From Burhinus oedicnemus (lineage: Eukaryota > Chordata > Aves > Charadriiformes > Burhinidae): a stretch of DNA of 64,000 bases. Shown here one piece after another: positions 35,121 through 49,620 of the stretch. The stretch is from NCBI GenBank assembly GCA_008921705.1, contig VFFE01008918.1:2633028-2697027 (forward strand), given 5' to 3'. The notes beneath the pieces were generated by a model, which was not told where the DNA came from, made no database searches, and saw only the letters and a program-made list of their open reading frames with translations. The translations under genes were made by a program, and so were the position numbers. Every line of letters begins with the position of its first letter. The first letter of the stretch is position 1.

Positions 35121-38100
35121 ACTTCAAGTTATGCCTTCAACATTTCCCTGTTTATGTGGATATAAGGGATTTAGAGAGCCTCAAATTTAAGGGCTTGAGT
35201 TTGAACACAGTATAAACATTCAGCTATATGTAAAGATAATGTATTCATTTATTCAGCTGGAGAATGCACTAAAAGACAATTACCTTGGTTGCATGTCGAA
35301 AAAATGCAACACATGCTTCACAGACATGTCCAGTATTAAAAAAATCAAAACATTTCCTTTATAAGTTTTTAGTACCTTGTATAAAGTCAGAAAAAATACC
35401 TCTGTGCTTTTTCTTTCTCTGTCAGCTTTAAGACATCCTGCTCCTTGTTTTCCATACAGTTTGTACAAAAATTGTTTGGACAAGTAGTTTGCAACGTAAT
35501 ATTGTAAATGTTTATAACTGTTTAGGAAAAAAGTTCTATAAATTTGAGCCCTACAGGCTATCAGGTCTGCAAAGCAACTTAGTAAATTTTAAGGCAACGG
35601 TATCCAGACAGGAGTTTAGTTATCAAGTTATTCTTGATTATAGTGTTTTCAGAAAGGGCAATAAACCCCTGGAGGCTCTTGAAACACATGGGAAGTGATA
35701 GGTTTTCCTGTTTTGCTATAGTTTTTCCAATGTGGTCTGTGGTTCTTTTAATAATCAGGAAGCGAAGTTTATATAGATCAGTTGCTTTTAATGCCAATGT
35801 ATTTTCTGTTTTTCAGAGAAAAACAGTAAAGCTGCCTGAACAGATTGAAAATCCTTTTCATTAAAAAATTCAAAATGTCACCATTTTTTCATTTTGTGAA
35901 TTCTATACTTGAATGATTTTTTATTATTTTTTTTTAACATCTTCAGGATTTACTTTACTAGGATTGAGTTTGAAATCCTCCATGTTCAAAGCTGGCCCTA
36001 ATATTAATAAATATATCAGAAACTTTCTCTCGTATTTCTGTCAGCTGTTTCTCAAGGAAATTTTATGCTGAAAAAAACCATATTTTTTTAAAATGAAATA
36101 TTTCATCTGTGATAAAAAGCTATTTACCGATAACCAGAAGTTTTAAATGAAAATGTCCAATTGTACTCACTGCTGATTAGGAGTTATTTTCATTTGAGTA
36201 GAACAAGCAAATGCATTGGTAGAGTAATGCTAAGAGTAAGTTTCTCAATGACTTCAGGTTTATCTTCATTTTTACCTACAAAGCTCCAATTTGTAGATAT
36301 TGCTTCTGTATTAGCAATCTCCATGTGAGACTGCCATTTCAGATACTACTTCTAACATAGTACCATGAATAAATTGTATCAGCCAAAGTAGTAGGACTCA
36401 GTTATCACTTCTGTATATTGCTTCTCTTGTGTTAGGAAGGAATCATCATTCAATGTACTCAGTGCCTTGCACAGACCACCTGCTCCAGAGAGGTTGTAAT
36501 GAGGATACCAATCCTGCTTAATTGTTTGAGGACAGGTATAAAGTTCCATTTCTCTCAGAGTAAGCAGTTCCAGTCTGTCCTAACATTTTGCACGCATTTG
36601 CAAAGTGAGCACTCTCTGTACAGGCAAAGTTTGTATATATCACTTTGATCAATTTTTGTAGTGTTATATAGAGTTTTGTCATTTGAGTTTCTATAGAGAT
36701 AAACCTGTATGAAAACATGGCTGGTGTCCTAAACCAGGATTTCAAACAATTTGGAAGGGGTTTGGAATATTTTGATAAGGCGGAAAGTTTTAATGTACTA
36801 CTGAAAAGTATCACATCATATCTATCACAAGCTGTCAGTCCACTCCAAGTATTATTTTTAACAGGGTTTGAAACTTAAGATTTATTGGTTTAGGGTGAAA
36901 GTTTTTCTCTATTCAGAAGGCCAATTGTTATTCAAATGAATCTTTATTTGTGTAACCTGCAAAACTGACTTTTTATGCCAGCTTTTCTTCCTCCTCCACA
37001 GAGGAGGCAGAGAAAATGAAGAGTACATTTAGTGACACATTTTTATTTCATAGTCACATATGAAATTCTACTGAAGTTAGAAACCTTGCACATGTGTAAC
37101 AAAGAGCTAAATGTGATCCCTGCCCTCTGCCAGTAATGGATGCAGAGGGACCTACATGAGTAAACTTTATGCTTGACTTCATTTAAAAGTGAATGTAAAA
37201 GGTAGTAGTAAATTTCAGCCCACAGGGACCTTTCTACATTGTATAATATGGATGTTTCGTTGCATACTACTCAGGAAAATTGAACTTCGTATGAGCTATA
37301 ATTATAACAAAGGTAAGTGAGAATGTGATTCTCACTTTGAGCACTCTTCCCCTTTGTCCTTTATCTGTACTTTTAGTCACCTTTAATAGCAAGGGAGATG
37401 CTTCATGCCAAAGGTTTTCACATATGGTAGAAACTAATTAATCAGTTAATAATATATGAATCTTGCCCTACATTATGAGTGCGATCACCCAGATGGGAAA
37501 CCAGAAATATCGAGGATGCTAAAGGTTTAATTGAGACTTTCATCCTGGCAATGTTCAATGACTCTGATATTTTCATATATTTAATCAGACTCACATCACA
37601 ACTTATAAACTACCCTGACGGTCTAGAATTCTGTAACTTCATCTTCATCTATGTACAAGTAAGTTGTTGTTTTTGTTAGTGAGAGCAACGTTAAAGTAAC
37701 AGTCAAAGTTTTATTTCTGTTTCAACATAAACATCTTCTCAGTCTTAGCTCAGGTAGATTTAATCCTTTTATCTCTCAGAGTAGGAGGAATGAGTCTGGA
37801 CCTTATACTTTTCAGCTTTATTTTGAAAATATAATATTCTGGTGGCACTTGAAGACTCCTTCTAATTTGGGAAGTCTAAGCAGATAGTTTCGATGACAAG
37901 AACATAGTAGTTTCAAATGCCTGCTAGGACTGTAAGCTATACTACTGAGTAATATAGTCACAGACAACTTCATATTTTTACTCCGTTTCAATTAGAGCTT
38001 CATAACCTTGTGTAATCAAGTTGGAGTACGTGTGGGTTATGATGTGGTAGGGGACCACTGTTTTCCTTTGCTAGCTCCTACTGTGTTGAACTTAGGAGAA

Positions 38101-41100
38101 GCTAGCTAGGATTTCCATATAATAAAAATAGTTGTCTAAGACTACAGACTGTATTGTTTGTTTTAAAAAGTAAATAAATGTAAATTAAAAAGTAAATAAA
38201 TAAAAAACCTGTTATGGCTGTGAAGAAAGCCTGAAAGTATAACTGAGGCAGCAATGCTCCTAGCTTACTGAGAAAGTGAAACAATAACTCAGGTGGGACA
38301 AATATATTCACTTCAAAAAACCACAACATTTCAGACAGCTGTCTGCATTGTGGTGTAATGATAATCAGTCCAAGTTCAAACAGAGACACTTTGCATGCCA
38401 TAAGCTGTCTAATCAAAGCAGTACTTAAATCTGGCCAGGCCAACATACTCCACTGACATCTGAAGTAAATTAACATGTACTGAGCTCTGTGAATTTTTAT
38501 CTTAGCTGTTTCTGGAACTTCAGTCAGCATATTTAAACATAAGATGTCTTTACTCCATATATTCATCAGCAACATAGGATACCTGGATAACAATATTGAT
38601 CACTGTAAATATTGTAAATATTTCCACTGTACTTCAGTGTATTTAAAGTAGAAAAGAAAGAGTTAATATTAAGAAATACCACTCATTAAACACTGAACAA
38701 TGTCTTACTTTGGATTCTTTCATATTCTTATGTATTATTCGTATTATTTTTAATTCTGATAATACCAGCAAGCTGCATATATCTGAAACCCATTTTATTT
38801 AGATGCAGTTTTAAAAATAATAATTTTTTTACAGCATTCACAGTGTCTCAACACAATTCTAGGCATTTATCCTTAAAGAAAATATCTAAACTACCCTGTT
38901 CCACACTTTAATTTTTTCATACTGGCCATGGAGATAGGTAAGAACCCTTAGGAGGCAACGCTGTTCTACCTAACGCAAGTATGTCTTCTCTCCATAATTA
39001 TTGGGAAATCAAGTGGCACCAGAAGAAAAGCTAGGTGTCTACCACGGACAACTGAGAGAACAAACAATAGTCACTAGACACTTCCACCCCCTAGGAGAAA
39101 ATATGTTCACATAATAGAAGAGATGATGAAGATGAAGTTTATGGGCTCATAAAACTGTCAAGCTAGAACAGGACTGTATACAAGAACTTGAGGAGTTCAA
39201 GGAATGGATTGCCATCTGGGACTTAGTCTCCAGTTAAATGTGATTTAGATTGAGTGGAGTTCTTTACGCTCACCCAGAAGTCTCAAGTTAACTGTTTTCC
39301 AGTATGTGAAGCAGCAGATTCTTGCATATGACACAAGATGTAAATTGAGGTAGAGTTCAATTGTGACGATCTGCAGCTGGGCAGAAATAGTCCATACCAA
39401 GTCCTTTAGCTACATCATGACACAGGACCTCTCTCCTACTTCATGAATTCATCAGGTTCTCCAATAGACAGTGTTTGCTATATGGAAATAGAGAAAGAGA
39501 CTTTCATATTGTAGTGGATAAATGTGTAAAATACAGCACTAACTGTGAAACAATATCAAGCAAGAAGCAGCTGCATGAATCTTATTTAATATGAGACCTG
39601 AAAGGGCTTTGTATTAGGAAGATGAAACACACAAGTGCATTAGAATAAGATTGAAGAAGTTAAGACAGCAGAAACTGCACACAGATCTTAGCTGCGAAGG
39701 AGCAATAATCACATGGATGTGAATGAGAAACTGGAACAGAAGATTGTAACTGGATTTCAGTCACTCGATGTCACTTTCACTTTAGAAGTTGGTGAGTAAA
39801 GAAAGAAACTTTTGTAGTGAAACAATTCATCAGTGCATCAGTGGTTCTGAGTATCCTGCAGCTAGAAACAGTGTACTCATAATCTTGGTAGAATTCCTTA
39901 TTTGAATTTAATTCAATCTATCTATCCATCTATATAACTTGCATCATCAAGCTAACTGGATGCTGATGGTTAAGTTTCTATATGACAGTCTCCAAAAAAA
40001 GCTTACATAACTGAACAAATGTAATTTTACACATTAGATACTGCCATACTCAACAGGTTACTCCTGATTCTTCCACTCCTTTTTGTGAAGGTGGTGTGCT
40101 GGGTAAATGTTGCATGTTTCTTTATGCAAAGATCAGCTTCTGCTCCATTTCTTTACCATATCATTACCTGAAACTGATACGAAATCTTCAGTTCCCATTA
40201 AATCAATAAAAGCACAGGACTGTTTAAAATTCACTGAGGCCCAGACCCTCAAAGATTTTGAGGTGCCTTCGGGATACAGTCTGTGCGTTTCTGCATCGTA
40301 TGTGAAGAACGGATGGTTGTATGACCAGACATGAGATGCTTCGTTCTGTTCATCATTCTCTTCCTTTCCCCCATACTGAAGAATGAAAAAGTCACCATTA
40401 TTGTGATTTCCTAGAACTTGTAGAGATAACCTGGTCATCAAGAGAAAGAATGTTTCTCAGGGGAACATAAATTGCAAACGGATAAAGGCAAAGAAACAGC
40501 AGAAGTACTTTGTGTTTATTCAGCATTTGCCATTAGTGACATTTTCATGGAAGAGTAGACTCAGCTTAACATTAGCTTCTTTCCTCAAAACAAGGCATCT
40601 GCAACCACAGTCACATCTTCAAAAGTCTCCTCCCATCTAGAAAAGCCCAAGGTTGGAAAAGCTTAGTTCTGGACTTTGAGTTTAGCTCAATGAATCAAAC
40701 AATTTTTTATCAGATTTAATACACCTTCCAAATTCTGTGTACCTATTTCCTGTAACTTTCATCAAAAGAACAAAGAAGGGCAATCCACTTCAATATATTT
40801 AAGGAGATTAAAAATATAAGTATTTTTGAAAATATGCAAAATAAAATTATGGCACTTAGCATCTTGGGTTGTTGGGAAGGGAAAAATATATCCATAGTTG
40901 AGCAGGTTCATAACAAATTCTCTAGTAGCCTCTAGACATGAAAATCCAGATGTATTTCTTATCCAAGAAAGGCCTTAACCTACATGCTGTTGGAGATCAG
41001 GAGATGTAGTAGAGGAACAATTATGTTATATATTATGACATGATCTTTTTTCCACTAAAAGTTTGGTATGGGTCATTTTTGGAAAAAAGGATTCCGGGCT

Positions 41101-42060
41101 AACTAAGTTTTTTGTCTAATCTAGTACAAAAGATGTCATACACTCACATGTACATTTATATTTATACAGATACATCAATAAATTAAATTAAATTAAATTT
41201 TGAAATTTAACTATTACTATCAGTTTTCAGTAAAATTCTTCTGGGGCATATAGTTCCTTAACATCTGAATTTTAAAAGCACATCACACAGAAATCTACTA
41301 TCAAAATTAAACTGCAACAAAGGGCCTATCATATAGTGAAAAACAAAAGAAAGAAAATAATCAAACATCATGGAATTATCTGAGTTCTGTGAAACTGACA
41401 GGGAAAAACAGAGGTGAAATGCTGAATAAAAAAAAGAAAAAAAAAAAGTTGTTCTGGAAAAGCCAAATAATTTTCAGAATCAGAACTAATATTCTTACAA
41501 GTAATGACTGATGAAGCAGAGTGATGATCCTCCTGGTACTCAGGAGAAGCAACGATTCTGATTACAAACGCAGGACTGAACTTTTTTACAGAGTAGAGTG
41601 CAGCAGTGGAACTAGTACTAATGACTCATTCACTACTCAAAGGACTTATAAAAAAGCACAACAGAAGTAAAAAAGAATTTTGGTGGAGAAAAACATTGTC
41701 TTGTTCAGGACTAGTCTACTAAAAAGGCTGAAGAAAATAGATGAATGTGGAAATATTTAATACAAAGGGATGCAAAATAGCACAAAACAAACAAACAAAC
41801 AAAAGCTTTATTTCACCAGACATTCAAGTTAATCCCATCCTGATCTAGGAGGCACACAGATGATTAATTACTGTATGGCTGCTTTGAATTAGAGATGTAC
41901 AATACATGGCCCTGGAAATTGTAATTGTGAAGTGTGCTAAAGCTTGGTGTGTTGCCACTTCAGTAAACTGACCCATGAGTTGAACTCAGTTTTCTCAAAT
42001 GAATGAAATACCCAACAACAAATTTATTTAATAGGAGCTCTTTCAACATAATATATGTAT
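35121..42060. other. AT-rich non-coding stretch, no secure gene
   Basis: No recognisable exon or RNA gene was found. The longest open frame is 163 codons on the minus strand at 38102-38593, with hydrophobic stretches but no family motif; such a length is not surprising for this much AT-rich sequence. A 103-codon minus frame at 40133-40441 overlaps a small CpG cluster. Low-complexity patches include an AAGTAAATAAA-type duplication at 38165-38204, a short ATCT run at 39911-39930, an AATTA run at 41176-41196, poly-A runs near 41428-41449 and an AAAC run at 41786-41803. Confidence 0.5.
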
Positions 42061-42810
42061 CATAGAATCAGAAAATGGTTTAGGTTGGAAAGGACTTTAA
42101 AGATCATCTAGTTCCATCCCCCCAGCTACGGGTAAGGACACCGCTCACTAGACCTGGTTGCTCAAGGTCCCATCTAGTCTGGCCTTGAACACTTCTAGGG
42201 ATGGGGCCTCCACAACCTCCTTGGGCAACCTGTCCCAGTGCCTCACTACTCCCAGACTCAAAAATTTCTTCCTGATATCTAATCTAAATCTGCCTTCTTC
42301 CAGTGTGAATCCATTACCCCTTGTCTTACCACTACATGCCCTTGTAAAAAGTCCCTCTCCAGACTTCTTGTAGGCCCCTTTCAGATACTGGAAAGCTGGT
42401 CCCCGGGGTCTTCTCTTCTCCAGGCTGAACAACCCCAACTCTCTCAGCCTATCTTCATAGGAGAGGTGCTCCAGCCCTCTGATCATCTTCGTGGATCTCC
42501 TCTGGACCTGCTCCAACAGGTTCATGTCCTTGTGCTGAGGACTCCAGAGCTGCACACAGTATTCCAGATGGGGTCTCACGAGAGACGAGTAGAGGAGGAG
42601 AATCACCTCCCTCAGGGTAGAAGGGCAGAGTCTCCTCCCTCAGCCTCCTGGCCACACTTGTTTTGATGCAGCCTGGGATATGGTTGGCCTCCTGGGTTGC
42701 AAGTGCACGTTGCCGGTTCATGTTGAGCTTCTCATCCACCGACACCTCCAAGTCCTTCTTCTCAGGGCTGTTCTCAATCCATTCTCCACCCAGCCTGTAT
42801 TTGTGCTTGG
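42061..42810 (-). mobile_element. CR1 LINE, 5'-truncated, about 0.75 kb
   Basis: This minus-strand copy has its 3' end at the low coordinate: a single terminal repeat (catagaatc), the UTR core 'ggttggaaaggactttaaagatcatc' and 'gctcactagacctggttgctcaa', then ORF2 tail coding sequence to about 42810, where similarity stops. The tail wording places it with the copies at 21415-21612 and 57441-57857. All of the RT palm and endonuclease is absent through 5' truncation. Confidence 0.95.
42148..42810 (-). pseudogene. CR1 ORF2 thumb and C-terminal remnant
   Basis: Two overlapping frames carry the remnant. 42148-42606 is open for 152 codons and shows [51 protein letters not shown] and [20 protein letters not shown], ending at the normal family stop at 42148-42150. 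The segment upstream of that frame (42607-42810) reads in another frame, as DEKLNMNRQRALATQ, so a frameshift lies at about 42590-42620. The catalytic palm is not included. The long open tail suggests a fairly young insertion. Confidence 0.92.
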
Positions 42811-45800
42811 AGTAGTTTGTAGACAGATGTTCACTTAGGAACAGCAGTTCCAGTCTAAGATGTTATACCACACCTATCAGCTACTTATTAATCCCTCTGC
42901 TGGAGGTTATTGGTCTCACGGGCTCAGTGGTCTGGCAAAACCAGGAAAGGTTACTCAAACTACCAATTAAAGTATTTTAACTAACTCAGCCTGATTTGTT
43001 TTGAAGATTTTAGGTGGCAATTACCTGAGAAGTGTGGTGGCGGGATGGTCGGGACATGGGTTCCCACAGAAGGACAGCAATAAAAAACTGGTGTGGAAGT
43101 CTTAAAAGCCCATACAGATCCAGGAAAGCATCACTCTTTACAGGGTTATGCAGTAAACAAAATCTTAAGAAATAGCTTAGGCTGCTTCATATGATGACAT
43201 AGAATACCACAGAAAAGTCATTATAGAACAACATTTTAATATTATATTATCTTTCTTCTTAGATTTATTAAATTAAACTTTCTCAAAATCCTCAGATTTG
43301 AATTACAGGAAATGATGTAAAATCTGGCAAACCCAGAAGTGTAATATGTAAAATCTACACTCTATGTACAAAGAAGATGAAGAGACTATAAGATATCTGA
43401 GCCCAGTCTGCAGTCCTTAATCTTGTGAAACACATTCTGAAATCAATAGCATTAGTCAAGATGTATTGCAGTGAAGTTACTTGTCATTAATGTCAGGTGA
43501 TAGTGATAAAGAATCTTATATTAATTGGCCATGTGCCCATGCAAAAATCTGATTCTCTCATACAGTCTGAGTATTTTCACACATAATTAAGCGCACACAG
43601 ATGCTTGCAAAGACCCAAATTGAAAATCAGAAATTAAACCATAATTTCATTGATGTCAGCTGTAAAATTCCTGTAGCTTCAGCTGCACTGAGATTCCAGC
43701 CCTGGATCTGCAGCTTTCTTGAAGCACTCTGTCTTTATTTTAAAAACAAAACCAAACCTTTCTTTGAAACTCCGAATATAAGAGACAGTTCTTTCCCTTG
43801 ACAAATCACAAATGTAGATCCTACTGACAAAAGCAATTTTGTATCAGGTTAAATATACAATATGTCAGGAAAGGGACTCTTTTAAAGAAAATATTATGCA
43901 TAAGGCTGTCCTAAAGATGGAGAAATGGACCCAGACGATTCCAAGAAATTAGAAAATCACTGAGTAATTAGAAATAAAAATCAGGCCAATCCTCAACATT
44001 TTAATTCTTAATTTACACACAGTAGCTCTTTCCCATGCAGCTTTCACCTATTTCTAATCTACAATACTGCAAGATCTTCAAAGCTTCTAACATACTTCCA
44101 GAATTTTTGTTCAATGGGAAATTGCAGTTTAAGCTCCGGTTTAATAGAAACAGAATTACAAGAACAATGCAAACTAAAGTTATTATTAAAAGTTATTTTT
44201 ACCTTCAGTAATATTTTTTTTAATTCAAATTATTTTCTTCTTTTTTTCCTGTGCTTTCCAAATGGAAACATTGCCTGTTTAATAATTTATAAAATAGTAG
44301 ATAAATGTACACATACTACCTTTTTGCAATAAAATATCGTCAGAGAACACTGGTGACAAAAGTTGGAGGGAAAGGGGTTATAAGGAAAGCAATGCAATAA
44401 TAAAGTCACCAAAAAGTTTCACTTTTTTATTTTTCTGAAATAACTTGCAAATGCAGGTGAAATTTGCCGAACAGTATCAGCTGAGACTGCTGGATGCAAT
44501 GAAGAGACGTTCTCTTTCTGTCTATTAATTCTAAGGTGTGAATATGCTGTCAAAGTTTAAATCCACACAATCCATTTCAGGACACAGATTTTAATCACCC
44601 TGTTAATTGAGAGGCCAGGCCACCCACTGCTCTGAACCAGAGCCTCTGCAGAACCTTTGGTTAGGGCTATTTTGCATTGCATTTGAATATTTATATAGTT
44701 GCTGAGAGAAAGACCACAAGCAAACAGGAATAGTGCCTATATTGATGATTCCCTTTTTAAAGGGAGATGAGAGGGAATGATTGAGTGCCAGGTTTTGCTG
44801 TGTACATGTCTTGTTTTGGAAAAAAATATGAACAGCGTCGAACAAGAAGGCAGCACACATCTCGGGTACTTTGTAACTCAGTGGTCCTTGTGGAAGGTTT
44901 CAGTTTAAACCTGTTGTGTATATATGGACATTGAATTTTTATTTTCCCCATGTTGTTGAGTGCTCCACTTTCTGGACATCATTAAGAAAAACAATAATTA
45001 ATTATATAAATTATTTGGCTCCACAGAAATAAAACAATAATTTACACTATCCTACTCCTAAGTTCTTTGAGTGTTTATGTTTCAGTATAAAACCCAGCCC
45101 AATGCTTTTATTATAGTTTTTCTTTTTTCGGAAATGGATGGTAGATGACAAGATACTAAGGCATCATAACACAAAGTCATGAGATTTATTGATTCAGTTC
45201 AAGGCTGCTGGAGTTCCCATACATCAGAGCTTTCAAGTAGTAGTGCATTCACCCTATATCATATCCATTAAGGATTTTTTTATTATTAAAAATCCAATAA
45301 AATATTTATAACTCTGTTACAAACCCCTGATGGTTAGATGAATGCAATTCTAAGCGCTATGATTATCTAACACAAATTTTTACACATATATCTTGTTTGG
45401 AGGTTATTTTATTTCTTTCTTTTCTTTTTGTCAACCCAGTGAGTTTTAATTTCAGAGCTATCAAAATTTTCAGGCTATCTGCAATAAGAGACTTCCTGAC
45501 AACTGTCTCAAATGTCCATCTCTTTCCAGCAAAGTCTGAAATTCAAATCTCCCTTAGGGCTATTTGAATATCCTTTTGTGAATTCAGAAATAATTAGATG
45601 ATCTGTTATAATGAAGCAATTTATATTAATAAAAGAAAAGTCACAACCTATCTAATGAAGGTTGGAGGTGGACCCTTTGCTCCTTTGTTACCACTTATTA
45701 ATGCAGCATCTTTGTGCTTCTGGGAAAGCAATTGGAAAGTATTCTCTGGAGATGTCTGTACTAGAAAGAACATAAGAAGGTGCACGTATGGGACAAATGC

Positions 45801-48800
45801 ATGTCATTTCAAAAGAGTTATCATATTTTAGTGTACAATCAGCAGTCTTCGTTCAAGCAGATACATTTTGCTAGCTCAAGCATAGTTTTTAAGCTATTTA
45901 AACACTGCATGTCCCCACAACAGAAAAGATTTAGCTACTGATAAAAGTAGGAATATTTTCAGTTTCATCAGTTAATGCCTGAACTATCAAGGTATTTATA
46001 TTTACTGATGCCAGCAGAGATGTTTTTTATGTATGGCTTTTCAAGGTATCCACAAAAAAAACCCCTCAACGTTCCAGAAATGGTTTAATTTCAACCTTTA
46101 TTTCCTATTTAAGTTACTGTATAGAATGCCATTTTTCATGTAGCTTATAAATAATACTAATAATTATTCTTGCATAGATAGGATAAATTTGAGGACACAG
46201 AAGATTTATTCACTATTCTAAAAATATCTCTATATAAACAAATATTGGTACAGTAAGGAATACCTGTGTATCTTTTTGTCAGAGCTTCTGTACACATGGA
46301 AGTCACACCAGTTTAACTACATCATTTTCTAAACCCATTTACCTAAACTGAAAGACAACGGATACTTTTCAGTATATAAACTTGGTTTCATGCAGGTTTG
46401 ACATGCTAGGGCTGCAGGCAAATGACAAGATCTTTCACCTGGTCTGAGGTTAAGAGGACCAAGCAGGACATGGAAAAATACTGGACGTGACATAGGAAAT
46501 TGTGTGAGAAGCTGATATAAGTTTCCTGCCATGAAACACCACCAGACCTCACAGATGATTAAAGTGGGAGTTGAATGAGAAACAGTCAAACTTCACAGAA
46601 AACTGGAGGGAAACGCTGAGGTCCTTTTTGGGAGTGCAGTCTTGAAAGGCCGGCAGCACAGCACAGGGCCCATTGCCCACAGCAGCAACAAAGTATATGG
46701 CAAGGACTACTGAGATAACAGAAATAATAAATATGGGTTCAGGCGTATCACAAATGGCACCAGGGGAGAAAAATTAATTAGGGACGGTTGTTTATTTGGG
46801 CAGAGACTGAGCAGAGAAAGGAGAGAACAAAGGCGGTGAAAAAAAAGGCCAAGAAACAGGAAAGGGGGTAGCAGGGTGTACAGACCCATGCCTAATGCTG
46901 CCTGGTGGTACCAGTCAGGTGGCCATTTGCTGTTCACTGCAGTAGGAACAGGACAAGAAACTGGGCCTGTTGCTAGGTCATCAAAGTCAGATTTATGTCT
47001 GTGGTCAGGAAGACCAGTGGGGAGTGAAATGGGTGCTCTCCCTGACCAGCAGGGGAATGCTTAACTGGGGAGATCAAGCACCCTGGCATCACTACATTCA
47101 TGCCTGTTCCAGGCCTGATGGCATCAGCCCTACCATCACCTTATAATAAGTTATGTAATTCATCTTGTAATAAAAAATATTTGTAAAGTAATGAATCTCC
47201 ATAAGCCTGAGCTGTGGAGCCTTGGTAGATATGTTAGTTTGAAGGTTACTTGTGTAACACACCAGGAGGAAATCAGGTATTGAGATACTACTGCAGGGTT
47301 GATTTGACCTTTATTCTCTCTAATTTTCTTGTGTTCTGATATAATGAAGGTTTAGGACTTTTTTTGGTTTTTATGCAGTAAGAAGAAACAGGTAGCTAGG
47401 AAAACTCTAATGTGAAGTTCAGGTTTTTCTTAGGTAGGTAGCTGAGGGCCAGCTAATATAGTTACATGTGCTATATAGCCTAATCCAGGCTTAAGAGTCT
47501 TGTTCCAGTTTCAGACTTAACATTAGGTCAATTTAGCAAACCTGGTACTGGTAAAGACCTCCCAGCTTTTTGTGCAGTTCTAAGCTGCAGTTTTAATGTG
47601 GTCCAGAATCTTTTTCTAGCTTGGAAATGTGGACTAGTCATGACTTCAGTTTAGGGTTCTGGTATAATTCACAAGCTTGTCATGGCCCAGGAGCATAAAC
47701 CAATTAACAGTGCCCTGTAGTGGTTAAAGATTACTCCAGTCCTCAGCATGGTTCATTTAGAAATCTTCTTGTCTTTAAGGAAAGCAGTTAAATAGGAATA
47801 CCTGTTTCTCATGAATTTCCAAGTACAATACTGTAAATTAAAATGTCTTGCAGAAGATCTAAAGCTAAAAGTGGTTTACTTTTTTAGGTTCAGAATGGAT
47901 CCTGACTTTCTTTTGTTCTTTCCACCCGAGCTGCACTTTTGAGTTTGACCTATAGTTCACATACTACAGGTAGGCTATGACAGATCTGCAATGCTAATCC
48001 CGTCTTTTCATACGTCAGTAAGAGAACAAAAGTATGGCAAGAAGCAGGGACTTCCACTCTTTGTGGTATATGAATTTGATAATTAAATTGCTTTAAAAAA
48101 AATCTACGCTTTACAGAAACAATATTTCCTTTTGTAGCATAAAATACATCACTAATTTAAAATTCACATTAGAAAGAAGATTAGTGTTCTTTATCTAACC
48201 TGAAATACAAAATGGCAGGCACTAACACATGAGAAAAAGGAATTCCTCGGCATTAGCAAGGGAATGGTGAAAATTGTAGAAAGCACCATATCTTGTTCAG
48301 CTGCAGAGAATAATCCCTTGTTACAATAATTCACTCTGTGGTTAAGTTGAGCCCATAAATTAAGGACTGCCTTAAACTCTGTAGGATAGTCACTAATACA
48401 GAGTCATATATCTGATAAAAACACTTTAAGAATAACAGGCCAGGTTTAAAAAAAAAAAATGAGTAAAATTATTTTAATACATTTTCCGTCTGCTAGATAT
48501 ATGCAAATTATATTTCTAAACATTGAAAATTAATAGCAAATATATATTCTGTACATATAATTGAGAAAAAGTCCAAGGTAGATGTAAACATTCAAATAAA
48601 AATATTCTGACAGGCATTTCCCTAAAGTAACTCATAAGAACTGCCATTTGTATGTCTTTTATGCCCATTCTCTTTTATTGGTCATAGTGTAGAAACATAT
48701 ATTAGACTCCTGTCACGAGCTTTCCTCATTCAGGGGAGAAACTGTGGCTTCTCATAGAAAATATTGTCCTAACAGTAACCAAAGCATGTGCAATATACTG

Positions 48801-49620
48801 GAAGTGCAGGACTCCCATATTTGCTTCCCTAGCTACCATAAGCTTCATGAATACATTCCCAAATCAAAATAATAGTGGGGGGTTTTCACCAAAAAAGGGG
48901 AAATTTCCTGAAGAAAAAAAATAATAATTTTTCAAATAGCTGTGTTATTGATCTTGGATATCTAATGTATGTCTCATTACTGAGTTGCTGATCAGTTTTT
49001 CAATACAGTTTATTCTAATACTTTTATAAGGTCAGGTAAGGTTCCCTTTCTCCATGAGAAACTGAGCCATTTGAGTTTCTAAGGCTGAGCCACAAAGGAT
49101 CAATAATGGGATACAGTTGCCTAAATATAAGTTAAATTTCTAACTTCCTCTGTTGACTGAGAGACCTGCCCAGGCCTGCCAGAGTGTCTTTGAAAGGAGC
49201 GGTTATTGAGCGTGTATCGCTTAAGATTCAGTGCCCCAACTAGATTAAGCTCTTCTATACAGAAGACTGGACTCTACATAGGAGACTCCTTAACCTTGCA
49301 AAGTCCATCCTGGTAATGCTTTGCACTGAACCTCATATAAACACTGTCTCAAAGTCCTAGCTGGTTTAATGGTTTTTGATTTACTAATTTCCAGGAGCAT
49401 GGACTTCCTTATATGCTGTCTAAAAGTGTCTTCCACAAATAACACTTCAAGCCCTTTAAATGCCAGTTCAGTTGCGTTCAAATGTCATTCTCTGAAATTA
49501 TGGTGGCACTCCTGTGTGTGACATTTCAGTGTGGAGAGTCACTTTTACGTAAGGAGAAATAACAAGGATTAGCTGGAGTGCAGAGGAAGGTAGTGGCAGA
49601 TGAAACCTTTCACCTTTGGA
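42811..49620. other. AT-rich non-coding stretch, no gene seen
   Basis: No exon, RNA gene or assignable transposon was recognised. Open frames reach 86 codons and lack motifs. The part at about 46590-47130 is richer in GC and simple-sequence-poor compared with its flanks and could be an unrecognised insertion such as a solo LTR, but no matching ends or target duplication were found. A cluster of three CpG lies at about 49199-49230. Confidence 0.45.

Noticed and set aside
42158..42373. 71-codon plus-strand open frame
   Set aside because: Antisense shadow of the CR1 ORF2 tail at 42148-42606.
46590..47130. Solo endogenous retrovirus LTR call
   Set aside because: No paired TG...CA ends, target-site duplication or known LTR wording could be shown, so it is left as an unassigned block.
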